Positions 8,066 to 17,120 of a stretch of DNA of 64,000 bases are shown in pieces. Source of the DNA: Microbacterium sp. LWO14-1.2 (GTDB lineage: Bacteria; Actinomycetota; Actinomycetes; Actinomycetales; Microbacteriaceae); the NCBI RefSeq assembly GCF_038397715.1, contig NZ_CP151633.1, positions 1,922,001 to 1,986,000 of the forward strand. The letters run 5' to 3'. Each line of letters begins with the position of its first letter. The stretch's first letter is position 1. Under the pieces are notes generated by a model. The model made no database searches, was not told where the DNA came from, and saw nothing but the letters and a program-made list of their open reading frames with translations. The translations under genes were made by a program, and so were the position numbers.

Positions 8066-8350
8066 ATGCCACGGATGCTGGTCGCCTACGACCCCGCCTG
8101 GCCCTCGCTGTTCGAGGCGCTGGCCGACGGCATCCGCTCGGCAGGGGATCCCGACTGGATCGTCGAGCACATCGGGTCGACGGCCGTCCCGGAGCTGCGC
8201 GCGAATGCCGTCGCTGCCGCCGCCCGGGGAACCGCGTCGTACAACGCCGCGAAGACGCCGTTGATCCAGGAGCTCGTCGACGCGGCGCGCCATGCGCGAG
8301 GGCTGCCGTCGGTCCCGGTGTCGGACAAGCGTCAGGCCGAGCGGGAATGA
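8066..8350 (+). CDS. short protein carrying a truncated GrpB-like motif
   Basis: 94 residues. The first 40 (YDPAWPSLFEAL ... VEHIGSTAVPEL) match the start of the GrpB/UPF0157 nucleotidyltransferase-like fold, including the HIGSTAVP signature. In full-length GrpB proteins the next residues are GLxAKPIIDI with the catalytic acids; here the sequence instead continues into an Ala-rich, basic helix (TPLIQELVDAARHARGL). The catalytic half is therefore missing, and the gene may be a remnant or a fusion. Starts at ATG 8066 or 8075 are equally possible. It is convergent with trxA, with a strong hairpin between them. Confidence 0.5.
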   Translation: MPRMLVAYDPAWPSLFEALADGIRSAGDPDWIVEHIGSTAVPELRANAVAAAARGTASYNAAKTPLIQELVDAARHARGLPSVPVSDKRQAERE

Positions 8351-8352
8351 CG

Positions 8353-8384
8353 ACGGGCCGCCACCCGGAGGGGTGACGGCCCGT
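8353..8384. terminator. bidirectional hairpin terminator
   Basis: A 14-bp stem (ACGGGCCGCCACCC pairing with GGGTGACGGCCCGT, one wobble) around a GGAG loop in the 51-bp gap between convergent genes, so it can serve both strands. There is no long U-tract, as is usual in high-GC actinobacteria. Confidence 0.75.
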
Positions 8385-8401
8385 GAGGTCGTGACGGCGG
8401 A

Positions 8402-8725
8402 TCAGCCGATGAAAGCGGCGAGATCCTGCTCGAGGGCGAACTTCGGCTTCGCGCCGATGATGGTCGTCTTGACCTCACCGCCCTGGAACACCTTCATCGC
8501 CGGGATCGACGTGATCTGGTACTGCATCGCCAGCTGCGGGTTCTCGTCCACGTTCAGCTTGAGGATGGTGATCTTGTCGGGGTTGTCGGACTGGATCTCG
8601 TCCAGAACCGGCGAGACCATGCGACACGGTCCACACCACTCGGCCCAGAAGTCCACCAGCACGGGACCTTCGGCCTGCAGAACGTCCTGCTCCCAGGTCG
8701 CCTGGCTCGTAGCCTTTGCACTCAT
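8402..8725 (-). CDS. trxA: thioredoxin
   Basis: 107-residue cytoplasmic dithiol carrier. The active site WCGPC has cysteines at residues 31 and 34, followed by the conserved cis-proline region (ITSIPAMKVFQGGEV). Length is normal. It is read leftward 67 bp after trxB, so trxB-trxA form a reductase-substrate operon, as in mycobacteria (trxB2-trxC). Confidence 0.96.
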   Translation of the reverse strand: MSAKATSQATWEQDVLQAEGPVLVDFWAEWCGPCRMVSPVLDEIQSDNPDKITILKLNVDENPQLAMQYQITSIPAMKVFQGGEVKTTIIGAKPKFALEQDLAAFIG

Positions 8726-8792
8726 CAGAGTTCTCCTTGATTCGAGGTTCGCCTGCTACAACAGCGGGCGAGGGAAAAGTGTTCCCGACCGG

Positions 8793-9767
8793 TCAGGCCG
8801 TGATGATCTCCGCCGCCTCGGCGGCCGGCACCTCGACCGAGGCGTCATCGAAATCCGCGAGGAAGTGCTCCGCGTCGAGAGCCGCGACCGTGCCCGACCC
8901 CGCAGCCGTGATGGCCTGACGGTAGGTCGGGTCGATGACGTCGCCCGCGGCGAAGACACCGGGCACAGAGGTCTTCGACGAACGGCCGTCGACCCAGATC
9001 GTGCCCTCGGGGGTGAGGTCGAGCTTGTCGTGCACCAGGTGCGTGCGCGGGTCGTTGCCGATCGCGATGAACAGACCGTCGAGCGCGAGGTCGCGCAGCG
9101 AACCGTCGACCGTCGACTTCAGCTGCACGCCGGCGACCGAGTCGCCGCCGAGGATCTCGACGACCTCGCTGTTCCACACGAACTCGATCTTCTCGTTCGC
9201 GAAAGCGCGCTCCTGCATGATCTTCGACGCACGCAGGGAGTCCTTGCGGTGGATGACGTAGACCTTGTCGGCGAAGCGGGTGAGGAACGTGGCCTCTTCC
9301 ATGGCCGAGTCGCCGCCGCCGACCACGGCGATCGTCTTCTCGCGGAAGAAGAAGCCGTCGCACGTCGCGCACCACGAGACGCCGTAGCCGGACAGGCGCT
9401 CTTCGCCCTCGATGCCGAGCTTGCGGTAGGCGGAGCCGGTCGCGTAGATGAGCGAGCGCGTCTCGTGGGAGGCGCCGCTGCCGAGCGTGACCTTCTTGAC
9501 GGGTCCGGCGAGGTCGAGCTCGGTGACGTCGTCATAGACGACCTCGGTGCCGAACTTCTCAGCCTGCTCCTGGAACTTCGCCATGAGCTCGGGGCCCTGG
9601 ATGCCCTCGGGGAAGCCGGGGTAGTTCTCGACCTCTGTGGTGTTCATCAGCTCGCCGCCGACCTCCACCGAGCTCGCGATGAGCAGCGGGTTGAGGTTCG
9701 CGCGCGCCGCGTAGATGGCGGCGGTGAATCCGGCGGGGCCGGAGCCGATGATGATGACCTGACGCAT
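8793..9767 (-). CDS. trxB: thioredoxin-disulfide reductase
   Basis: 324-residue FAD/NADPH flavoenzyme reducing thioredoxin. The FAD dinucleotide-binding motif GSGPAG is at residues 8-13, the redox pair CATC at 133-136, a second nucleotide motif (VVGGGDSAMEEA) near 150-161, and the terminal FAD motif (GVFAAGDVIDPTYRQAITAAG, here split as GVFAAGDVID and YRQAITAAG). I placed the start at the ATG encoding MRQVIIIGSG; an upstream extension of 20 residues has no family support. It lies between murJ and trxA on the same strand. sigM and its anti-sigma gene, usually found here in mycobacteria, are absent. Confidence 0.96.
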   Translation of the reverse strand: MRQVIIIGSGPAGFTAAIYAARANLNPLLIASSVEVGGELMNTTEVENYPGFPEGIQGPELMAKFQEQAEKFGTEVVYDDVTELDLAGPVKKVTLGSGASHETRSLIYATGSAYRKLGIEGEERLSGYGVSWCATCDGFFFREKTIAVVGGGDSAMEEATFLTRFADKVYVIHRKDSLRASKIMQERAFANEKIEFVWNSEVVEILGGDSVAGVQLKSTVDGSLRDLALDGLFIAIGNDPRTHLVHDKLDLTPEGTIWVDGRSSKTSVPGVFAAGDVIDPTYRQAITAAGSGTVAALDAEHFLADFDDASVEVPAAEAAEIITA

Positions 9768-9860
9768 GTGCTCTCCGTGATCGAGGCGTTGCAGAGACGT
9801 CGGTGGACGCTCGACTGGTTCAACCAATGGTAACCGCGTCGCATTCCCTCGTGCGGGGGC

Positions 9861-11480
9861 TCAGCGACCGGGGAGGAAACGGCGCAGCAGCGACCCGGCG
9901 ACCGCCAGCTCCGGGGCACGGAGCAGGGCCAGGATGCCGAGGTAGACGACCAGCACGGCGATGCCGATGATGCCGGTGCCGAGCGCGCCCTGGAGCTTGT
10001 CGGCCGTGGTCCATCCCTGCGGTCCGCCGAGCAGGAGGAAGACCCCCCAGCCGGCGAGACCGGCGGGGATGCCGGCGATCGCGAAGCGCCCGATCGCGGC
10101 GAGCCAGGAGCGCACGCGCAGCCCGCCGATCTTGCGGTGCAGCAGCCACGTGGCCACGACCGTCTGGATCGTGCTGGCGATCGACTGGCCGAGGGCGATC
10201 GTCGCGGCGACCGCCGTGACATCGATCACCTCGGCTGCGAGCAGCCACTGCGCGACCAGAGCGGTGACCACGACGAGCACGCACTGGAAGAGCGTGAACA
10301 GGAACGGCGTGCGGGTGTCGCCGTAGGCGTAGAACGTGCGCTGCACGATGAACAGCACCGTCAGCGGGATCAGGCACACGAGGAACCCGAGGAGCACGAG
10401 GGCGGCGGCCTCGGCATCCGACGCCCTGTTCGTGAACACGCGGGAGGCCGGGATGGCGGCGGCGGCCACGGCCGCGACCGCTGCGACGATGAAGAACAGG
10501 AGGGTGCGGATGCTGCGCGCGATGTCGGCGCGGACCTCGTCGTCGCGTCCGGCCGCCGCGTGCTCGCTGATCTGCGTGAAGTACGGCGTCCCGATCGACA
10601 GCACGATGATCGAGTAGGGGAGCATGAAGATCAGCCACGCGTACTGGAACGTCGCGACCGAGGCGCCCTTGCCCGCTGCCTCGATGAGCATCTGTGTCTG
10701 CACGAGGCCGGCGAGGAGGCTCGCGACCGCCATGAAGAAGGTCCAGCCGGCGAGCTTGCCGACGCCGCCGAGTCCGACACCGCGCCAGCGGAAGTCGGGT
10801 CGGAGCGACAATCCCGTGCGGCGCCAGAACACGAGCAGGATGGCGGCCTGGATGAGGATGCCGAGCGTCGCGGTGCCGCCGAGGGCGGCGATCATCTCGG
10901 GCGTCCAGTCGGACACGCGGGTGAGCGGACCGCCGAAGACCGCGCCGATGACGAGGAACCCGATGATCGAGACGACGTTGTTGACCACGGGCGCCCAGGT
11001 GAAGGGGCCGAAGATGCGGCGGGCGTTGAGGGCCTCGCCGAGCAGCGCGTAGAGCCCGTAGAAGAGGATCTGCGGCATGCACCAGTACGCGAACGCCGTG
11101 GCGAGGGCGACGAGCTCGGGCGTACCCTCTTTCCCCGCGTAGAGCCACACGAGCCAGGGTGAGGCGATCGTCGCGACTGCCGTGATCGCCACGAGAGCCA
11201 CGGTGCCGAGGGTGAACAGTTTCGAGATGAAGGCGTTGCCGCCGTCGGCATCCGCTGTCGCCTTCACGATCTGGGGGATGATCACGGCGGTCAGCACGCC
11301 CACCGAGATGAGGGAGAAGACGTTGTTGGGCAGCTGGTTCGCGACGGCGAACGCATCGGCGGCGTCGGCCCCGACGGAGCCGATGACGGTGACGAGCACG
11401 ATGGTGCGAAGGAGGCCGGTGACCCGCGAAATCATGGTCCCCGCGCCGATGATGGCGCTCGCGCGGCCGAGACTACTCAT
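9861..11480 (-). CDS. murJ: lipid II flippase MurJ (MviN family)
   Basis: 539-residue polytopic membrane protein of the MOP superfamily that flips lipid-linked peptidoglycan precursor. About 14 hydrophobic helices are visible from residue 8 onward, with the early family block SRVTGLLRTIVLVTVIG and many conserved glycine/proline breaks. The start at MSSLGRAS (11480) overlaps the end of the upstream DUF6049 gene by 8 bp, so translation is probably coupled. This mirrors Rv3909-Rv3910 in Mycobacterium tuberculosis. The C-terminus ends shortly after the last helix, without the pseudokinase extension seen in mycobacteria. Confidence 0.93.
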   Translation of the reverse strand: MSSLGRASAIIGAGTMISRVTGLLRTIVLVTVIGSVGADAADAFAVANQLPNNVFSLISVGVLTAVIIPQIVKATADADGGNAFISKLFTLGTVALVAITAVATIASPWLVWLYAGKEGTPELVALATAFAYWCMPQILFYGLYALLGEALNARRIFGPFTWAPVVNNVVSIIGFLVIGAVFGGPLTRVSDWTPEMIAALGGTATLGILIQAAILLVFWRRTGLSLRPDFRWRGVGLGGVGKLAGWTFFMAVASLLAGLVQTQMLIEAAGKGASVATFQYAWLIFMLPYSIIVLSIGTPYFTQISEHAAAGRDDEVRADIARSIRTLLFFIVAAVAAVAAAAIPASRVFTNRASDAEAAALVLLGFLVCLIPLTVLFIVQRTFYAYGDTRTPFLFTLFQCVLVVVTALVAQWLLAAEVIDVTAVAATIALGQSIASTIQTVVATWLLHRKIGGLRVRSWLAAIGRFAIAGIPAGLAGWGVFLLLGGPQGWTTADKLQGALGTGIIGIAVLVVYLGILALLRAPELAVAGSLLRRFLPGR

Positions 11481-13581
11481 CCGACTCCTCGATGGTGACG
11501 GCATCCGCCGCCTCTTCTGCACGCTTGTCGCGCCGACGGCGCACGATCGTGCGGATGGTTCCGAGACCGAGGAGCAGCACGATCAGGGCGCCGAACAGCA
11601 CCAGGCCGATCGTCTCCCACTCCGCGCGCACCGAGACGCGCACGCTCTCGGGCTGGCTGATCGGCACGCCCGTGGGGCTCGAGAGCTGGAGGCCGAGCCG
11701 CAGCTCGCCGCTGCCGACGCGGGCCGACACCGGGACCTTGATGCGCGTGGTGGCACCGGGCTGCAGGGTCGCCGCGGTGACGGACTGCACCTCGAGGCGA
11801 GGATCGCTCGGCGAGACCGTGAGGAGCACGTTCACGGGCCAGGGCAGGTCGTTGCGCACCGAGAACGGCAGATCGGCGTTGGCCGAGAGGAGCTGGATCG
11901 TGCTCGCGGGAGGGATGTCGACGGCCGCGAGGGTGTCGCGGGTGGCGTCCTTCACGTCGGCGACGGCCTCGTCGAATGCCTTCGCGCCGAGTCCGACCGC
12001 GGTCGCCCGCATGATCTGCATGCGCTTGGGGCTCAGCATGTCCTGCGGGTCGTCGAGGATCGTCGAGAACTCGCCCAGCACCGCCTCGTCGGCGAGCATG
12101 CGCTGCAGGTCGGTGCCGCGGTCGGTGTCGGGCTCCGTGGCCAGGGTGGTCGTCGCCGCCGGTGCCGCGAGAACGCCGGACAGCGAGAAGCCGGGGGTGT
12201 CGACCGAGCCGATCGTCTCCTTGAGCGCGTCGGCCGAGCGGGTGTCGTCGCGGCTGAGGCCGACGAGGACCGGCGCCGTGGTGCTCGCGCGGCCGGAGAG
12301 CGAGAGGTGCGCGCTCGCCTGCGCGAGGAACTGCTGGCGGACGGCGGCGTCGTTCTGGCTGGCCGCCTTCGACAGGGCGCTGGAGGCCGCAGCATCCGTC
12401 ACCAGCACGCTGTGGCCGTCGATGAGCGAGTGACCGCCGACCGTGCCGCTCGTGGCCGACGACGACAGGATCGTGACGGCGTCGTCGCCGAGGTAGGCGG
12501 AGAAGGCGGCGAGGTCGGCGTCGGTGACGTCGCTGCGGGGCCAGACGATGCCGTCGACGGCTCCGTCGACGGCGGTCAGCGTCGCGTCGTCGGGGAGCTG
12601 CGGGCTGCCGTCTGCGGGCTGCGGGGTCGGATCCGCTGCGCCGTCGGAGGGAGTCGGAGTGGGCGTCGCGACGTTCGTGAAGCGGCTCGGGTCGAGGTAC
12701 GGCGCGAGACTCGTCGGCTGCAGGGGAGCGGTGAGACCGGCCTGCGACTGCGTGGTCAGGTCGGCGTCGCCGAACTGCAGCGCGAACCGCTCGTTGGGGA
12801 GGGCGTCGAGCCGGCGCAGCCACTCGACCGCCGGCGCAGGAGCCGCCGATCCGAGCACGCGGATGGATGCCGGGATCGCAGGGTCGACGGCGAGCACCGC
12901 GGAGGTTCCGGACACGCCCTCGAGCACGGCGGTGAGGGCCCCGTCGGCGGCGGTGAGGAGATTGAGCTCCTCGGAGGTGAGCAGCGCGCCGTCGGCCGGT
13001 GTGGCTGTGAGGGGGACGACCACGGCGATCGGAGCGGCCGGGGGCTCGGAGACGACGAGCACCGAGGTCGAGGTGACGTCCTCGTCGATGTCGGCGGTCG
13101 CCGCGCCGGTGAGCGTCGCCCGGAGGGGGTAGACGCCCGGGGCCAGGTCGGCGAGGGTCTCCGCGGGGATGAAGATGCTCGTCGTCGCAGAGGAGTCGGG
13201 GTCGACGGGCGTCGTCGAGTCGGTGCCGATCTCCTCGAAGGATCCCGTCGTCTCGGCGTCGTCGAGCCAGCTCTGCAGCGTGGTCTCGTCGCCGAGGGGC
13301 GTGCGGTTGAGTTCGACGGTGACCCGCCCGGCCGGCAGCTCGGACGTCGACTCGTTCTGCACCGTGAGGGATGCGGTGGTCGCGTTGCCCGGGGCCACGG
13401 TGCCGCGCAGACCGGCGGAGACGTGCACCTCGACCGACGGTTCGTCGGACGACGAGTCGGCGACCGCGGGAGCGGCACCGCCCGTGGCGCAGAGGCCGAG
13501 CACGGCCGCGACGACGACGGAACCGCGCGCCAGGCGGTGCAGGCGCGCGCGCAGGCCGTTCTGGGAGGTGCTCGCGGTCAT
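11473..13581 (-). CDS. DUF6049 secreted, membrane-anchored protein coupled to murJ
   Basis: 702 residues. An N-terminal signal peptide (hydrophobic stretch about 20-40 ending near APAVADSS) is followed by a long extracellular region with beta-rich segments and Thr/Ala/Pro linkers, one near residues 300-325. A single C-terminal helix (IGLVLFGALIVLLLGLG) precedes a basic, then acidic cytoplasmic tail. The layout matches the DUF6049 family encoded with murJ throughout Actinobacteria (Rv3909 type); its biochemical role is unknown, but linkage to peptidoglycan export is constant. The start at 13581 lies about 100 bp from the divergent methyltransferase gene, leaving room for two promoters. Confidence 0.88.
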   Translation of the reverse strand: MTASTSQNGLRARLHRLARGSVVVAAVLGLCATGGAAPAVADSSSDEPSVEVHVSAGLRGTVAPGNATTASLTVQNESTSELPAGRVTVELNRTPLGDETTLQSWLDDAETTGSFEEIGTDSTTPVDPDSSATTSIFIPAETLADLAPGVYPLRATLTGAATADIDEDVTSTSVLVVSEPPAAPIAVVVPLTATPADGALLTSEELNLLTAADGALTAVLEGVSGTSAVLAVDPAIPASIRVLGSAAPAPAVEWLRRLDALPNERFALQFGDADLTTQSQAGLTAPLQPTSLAPYLDPSRFTNVATPTPTPSDGAADPTPQPADGSPQLPDDATLTAVDGAVDGIVWPRSDVTDADLAAFSAYLGDDAVTILSSSATSGTVGGHSLIDGHSVLVTDAAASSALSKAASQNDAAVRQQFLAQASAHLSLSGRASTTAPVLVGLSRDDTRSADALKETIGSVDTPGFSLSGVLAAPAATTTLATEPDTDRGTDLQRMLADEAVLGEFSTILDDPQDMLSPKRMQIMRATAVGLGAKAFDEAVADVKDATRDTLAAVDIPPASTIQLLSANADLPFSVRNDLPWPVNVLLTVSPSDPRLEVQSVTAATLQPGATTRIKVPVSARVGSGELRLGLQLSSPTGVPISQPESVRVSVRAEWETIGLVLFGALIVLLLGLGTIRTIVRRRRDKRAEEAADAVTIEESDE

Positions 13582-13679
13582 GGGGTCTTTCCTCGAGCGC
13601 CGTGTTCTCAGGCGGCTCGTGAGTCGTGACCTTGCGATTCTAGGCGTCCGGCCGAAAGAGAACCCTGAAGACGCGTAGA

Positions 13680-15212
13680 GTGACGGCCGTGTCCGACACT
13701 GCAGCGCCCGTCCCCGATCACTCTCTGAGCACCGCGCTCGCCGCCGATCTCGACGCCGCCGATCTGCGGTCGGAGCCCCTCCGACGCCTCTGGGGCGAGG
13801 AGGCCGACGACGCCCTCGCCCGCGGCATGCGCGAACCCATCCTGCGTGCGACGGCCGGTGACGACGGGGTGCTCGCGACTCTCGGACGCCTCTTCGTGCT
13901 CGGGATGCCGCAGCTGACGGCATCCGTCTCCGCCGCTCTCCCGCGGCTCGGCGTCGACGGGCTCACGGCACTCGGTCTCGCGCGGATCGACGGCGAGCAC
14001 GTCGTGCCGACCGCGCTGCTGCGCCCGCAGTCGTTCGTGGACGCCGACGGCATGGGGGAGTGGTGGATCGCGAGCGACCTCGACGAGGTCGCCCTCGACG
14101 GCGCCCTTCCGCCCGATCACGTGCTCGGCGTCGGCGGGGCGTCACGGACGCTGGCGGAGATCATCATGCCGATCGAGGTCGACCGGGCGCTCGATCTCGG
14201 CACCGGCTGCGGCATCCAGGCACTGCTCGTCGCACGTCACGCGGGTGCCGTCGTCGCCACCGACATCTCGGCGAGGGCGCTCGCGTACGCCGAGCTCAAC
14301 GCGCAGCTGAACGGCGTCGCGAACATCGAGTTCCGCCAGGGCAGCATGTTCGAGCCCGTCGAGGGCGAGGCGTTCGATCTCATCGTCTCGAACCCGCCGT
14401 TCGTCATCACCCCGCGAGTCGACGGTGTTCCCGAGTACGAGTACCGCGACGGCGGCCTCGTCGGCGACGCGCTCGTCGAGCAGTTCGTGCGTGCGGCGCC
14501 GCGCTTCCTCACGGTCGGCGGTGCGGCTCAGCTGCTCGGCAACTGGGAATCGCGCGGCGGTCAGGCCGAGCTCGCGCTCCGCGCCGGACTCGACCGGCTC
14601 TCGTCCTGGGTGCCCGCCGAGCTCGACCTGTGGGTCGTGCAGCGCGAGGAGCTGACGCCGCTCGGCTATGCGGAGCTGTGGATCCGCGACGGCGGCACGA
14701 CGCCCCGCGACCCCGAGTTCACGCCGCTGCTCACCGCCTGGCTCGACGACTTCGCGGAGCGCGGCGTCACCGGGGTCGGTTTCGGGTACATCCTCATCCG
14801 CCGTCCGTCCGGAGCCGCGCCGCTGCGGCGACTGGAGCGCGTCACGCAGCCGGTGTCGAACGTGGGAGGGGCGCTGCGCGCCGGGCTCGCCGCCCACGAC
14901 CTGCTCGCCGAGGGGCTGCCGATGACGCTCGTCACGGCATCCGACGTCACGGAGGCCCGCCACCTGCTGCCGGGCAGCGACGACCCGAGCATCATCGAGC
15001 TGCGTCAGGGCGGCGGATTCGCCAGGACGGTGTCGGTCGACCCCGCGCTCGCCGCGTTCGTGGGCGCCTGCGACGGCGAACTGACCGTGATGCAGATCGC
15101 CGCTGCGCTCGCCGACCTGTTCGAGGTGCCGTTCCCCGCGCTGTGGGCCGACCTCGAGCCGCGGATCCGGGCGTTCGTGATCGACGGGTTCCTGGCTCCG
15201 GCTGCCGCATGA
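13680..15212 (+). CDS. class I SAM-dependent methyltransferase with NPPF motif
   Basis: 510 residues. An N-terminal helical domain (about 1-155) precedes the methyltransferase fold: SAM loop LDLGTGCGIQALL near 167-179, acidic VVATDISARAL near 191-201, and catalytic-type NPPF at 238-241. NPPF marks enzymes that methylate amide or ring nitrogens, including RsmC/RlmG/HemK types. The C-terminal 150 residues form an additional domain. It resembles the actinobacterial DUF7059 methyltransferases; the target is unknown. GTG 13680 is used, with GTG 13689 as alternative. It is divergent from the DUF6049-murJ operon. Confidence 0.85.
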   Translation: MTAVSDTAAPVPDHSLSTALAADLDAADLRSEPLRRLWGEEADDALARGMREPILRATAGDDGVLATLGRLFVLGMPQLTASVSAALPRLGVDGLTALGLARIDGEHVVPTALLRPQSFVDADGMGEWWIASDLDEVALDGALPPDHVLGVGGASRTLAEIIMPIEVDRALDLGTGCGIQALLVARHAGAVVATDISARALAYAELNAQLNGVANIEFRQGSMFEPVEGEAFDLIVSNPPFVITPRVDGVPEYEYRDGGLVGDALVEQFVRAAPRFLTVGGAAQLLGNWESRGGQAELALRAGLDRLSSWVPAELDLWVVQREELTPLGYAELWIRDGGTTPRDPEFTPLLTAWLDDFAERGVTGVGFGYILIRRPSGAAPLRRLERVTQPVSNVGGALRAGLAAHDLLAEGLPMTLVTASDVTEARHLLPGSDDPSIIELRQGGGFARTVSVDPALAAFVGACDGELTVMQIAAALADLFEVPFPALWADLEPRIRAFVIDGFLAPAAA

Positions 15213-15214
15213 AT

Positions 15215-15287
15215 TTCTGCGGCCTCGGGCATGTTCTGCGGCCGTTCGCGCGCGCAGAGGCCGCAGAAGGTGACGATGGCCGCAGAA
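15215..15287. repeat. four-half-site intergenic repeat, element A (TTCTGCGGCC)
   Basis: TTCTGCGGCC occurs at 15215-15224 and 15234-15243; its reverse complement GGCCGCAGAA occurs at 15259-15268 and 15278-15287. Each pair is exactly 19 bp apart, with different 9-bp spacers. An RNA copy could fold as two 10-bp helices around a 9 by 9 internal loop. It lies between the methyltransferase stop and the LLM oxidoreductase start. Elements B (50915-50995) and C (53747-53819) share the layout with other words. Confidence 0.85.
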
Positions 15288-15330
15288 GTTGCACGGAATA
15301 CCCCGCGGCATCCATGCGTTCGAATACACC

Positions 15331-16386
15331 ATGAAGGCTTTCGGATTCCTCTCCTTCGGCCACTATGCCGATGTGCCGGGTTCGGCGACCCGCACGGCCG
15401 GTGACATGCTCAAGCAGACGATCGAGATCGCGGAGGGCGCAGACGAGCTCGGCGTGAACGGCGCCTCAGTGCGCGTCCACCACTGGGCGCGCCAAGCCGC
15501 GTCCCCCATGCCGGTGCTGGCGGCGATGGCCGCGCGCACCCAGCGCATCGAGGTCGGCACCGGCGTCATCGACATGCGGTACGAGAACCCGTTCCAGTTC
15601 GCCGAGGAGGCCGCGGCCCTCGACCTCATCGCCGACGGACGCATCGCCCTCGGCGTGAGCCGCGGGTCACCCGAGACGGCGCTGCGCGGCTACGAGACCT
15701 TCGGGTTCCACGATGAGGAGGACCCCGAGCGCGGATCGGTGCTCGCCCGCGAGAAGTTCGACCTGTTCCTCCGCGCGATCGACGGCGAGGGGCTCGCACC
15801 GGGCGACCCGCGCATGGTCGGTGCGGGGCGCTACCTGCAGATCGAGCCGCAGTCGCCGACCCTGCGCGATCACATCTGGTGGGGCTCCGGGTCGCGGGCG
15901 ACCGCCGAGGAGACCGGCCGCAAGGGTCTCAACATGATGAGCTCGACCCTCGTCACGGAGGCGACGGGTCAGCCGTTCCACGAGCTGCAGCGCGAGCAGA
16001 TCGACCTCTTCCGCGCGGCGTACAAGGATGCCGGTCACACCGGCGCTCCGCGCGTCTCGGTGAGCCGCAGCGTCTTCCCGCTCGTGTCGGACATGGACCG
16101 GGCGTACTTCGGTCTGCGCAGCGAGGAGAACGCCGACCAGGTCGGCATCATCGACGGATTCCGTTCGACGTTCGGCAAGACCTACGCGGCCGAGCCCGAT
16201 GTGCTCATCGAGCAGCTGAAGGCCGACGAGGCCGTGATGTCGGCCGACACCCTGCTGCTCACGATCCCGAACCAGCTCGGCCCGGCCTACAACCTGCACG
16301 TGCTCGAGGCGTTCGCCGAGCACGTCGCGCCGGCGCTGGGCTGGAAGCCCAACACCGAGGGGCCCGTGCAGGGCGACCCGGTCTGA
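15331..16386 (+). CDS. LLM-class flavin-dependent oxidoreductase
   Basis: 351-residue bacterial luciferase-like monooxygenase (F420 or FMN dependent). It shows the TIM-barrel pattern of the family: an opening KAFGFLSFGHY strand, a VHHWARQAASPMPVLAA helix, IEVGTGVIDMRYENPFQFAEEAA, and LGVSRGSPETALRGYETFG in the phosphate-binding region. Substrate is unknown; many relatives act on alkanes, aldehydes or sulfonates. The start at ATG 15331 matches the first barrel strand. It is convergent with a TetR gene and separated from it by a strong hairpin. Confidence 0.85.
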   Translation: MKAFGFLSFGHYADVPGSATRTAGDMLKQTIEIAEGADELGVNGASVRVHHWARQAASPMPVLAAMAARTQRIEVGTGVIDMRYENPFQFAEEAAALDLIADGRIALGVSRGSPETALRGYETFGFHDEEDPERGSVLAREKFDLFLRAIDGEGLAPGDPRMVGAGRYLQIEPQSPTLRDHIWWGSGSRATAEETGRKGLNMMSSTLVTEATGQPFHELQREQIDLFRAAYKDAGHTGAPRVSVSRSVFPLVSDMDRAYFGLRSEENADQVGIIDGFRSTFGKTYAAEPDVLIEQLKADEAVMSADTLLLTIPNQLGPAYNLHVLEAFAEHVAPALGWKPNTEGPVQGDPV

Positions 16387-16401
16387 GGTCGATCGATGAC
16401 G

Positions 16402-16433
16402 AGAGGGGCGGATGCTGCGGCATCCGCCCCTCT
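16402..16433. terminator. bidirectional hairpin terminator built on GGATGC/GCATCC
   Basis: A perfect 14-bp stem (AGAGGGGCGGATGC with its complement) and a TGCG loop between convergent genes, followed by TTCGTCTT. The inner 18 nt are identical to a hairpin in the ssb-rpsR spacer (52887-52904), and contain the over-used GGATGC word as an inverted pair. Confidence 0.85.
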
Positions 16434-16439
16434 TCGTCT

Positions 16440-17039
16440 TCAGCGCACGGGCGCGGAGGGGAAGGGCACGTCGAACACGGCGTCGACGGCGCGCGCGAGC
16501 GTGGCGGCCTCGTCTTCGAGGTGCGTGCCACGGCGGGGGAGGACTCTCGCGATCGAGAGGCCGTCGACCACCGTGAGCAGGAAGTGGGTGCGGCGCGCGT
16601 TGTCGCCGGCCGTGAGCGCGCCCTCGGCCTCGAGGATCGCCAGCCAGGCGCCGACGCGGCGGGCTGCCTGTGCTTCGAGCACCTCATAGCCGGCCCGCGC
16701 TTCGGGGGTCGCGTCGGGTCCGGCGAACGCCTCGAAGATGCTGAGCCACACATCGCGCGCGGCATCCGGTCCGCCGAACGGCTGGAGCAGGCGGAGGAGG
16801 CATTCGCGCAGACGTTCGCGCGGGGGGACGGAGGTGTCGCGGATCCGCTCGTCGGGCATCGCCGCCTCGTACGTCGCGGTGAGCGCCGCGTTGAGGAGGT
16901 CGCGTTGCGTGGGGAAGTAGTGGCGCAGCGTGCTCGCGCCGCACCCCGCGCGCTTCGCGACCGCCCGCACGCTCAGCCGTTCGCTGCCCTCGCGGATCAT
17001 CTCCGTGGTCGCTTCGAGGATTCGCTCCCTGGTTCCCAT
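16440..17039 (-). CDS. TetR/AcrR-family transcriptional regulator
   Basis: 199-residue repressor. The N-terminal helix-turn-helix is typical (RERILEATTEMIREG, then LSVRAVAKRAGCGASTLRHYF at about residues 23-43, given in part), and the variable C-terminal ligand/dimer domain follows. ATG 17039 is preferred to the GTG one codon upstream. It is divergent from the GPP34 gene with an 81-bp shared region holding a 20-bp imperfect palindrome, so self-repression and control of the GPP34 gene are likely. The ligand is unknown. Confidence 0.88.
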   Translation of the reverse strand: MGTRERILEATTEMIREGSERLSVRAVAKRAGCGASTLRHYFPTQRDLLNAALTATYEAAMPDERIRDTSVPPRERLRECLLRLLQPFGGPDAARDVWLSIFEAFAGPDATPEARAGYEVLEAQAARRVGAWLAILEAEGALTAGDNARRTHFLLTVVDGLSIARVLPRRGTHLEDEAATLARAVDAVFDVPFPSAPVR

Positions 17040-17085
17040 CACTGCCTCCGGAGAAGAGTCTAGACGGTTGGCACAGCGTTCCGGT

Positions 17086-17105
17086 ACACCGTGCTAGTAC
17101 AGTGT
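17086..17105. promoter_or_regulatory. probable TetR operator between TetR and GPP34 genes
   Basis: ACACCGTGCTAGTACAGTGT is an imperfect palindrome (16 of 20 positions symmetric) centred on CTAG, 15 bp before the GPP34 start codon. A -35-like TTGGCA lies upstream at 17068-17073, so a bound repressor would cover the GPP34 promoter. Confidence 0.6.
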
Positions 17106-17120
17106 GCTAACCTGTTGATC

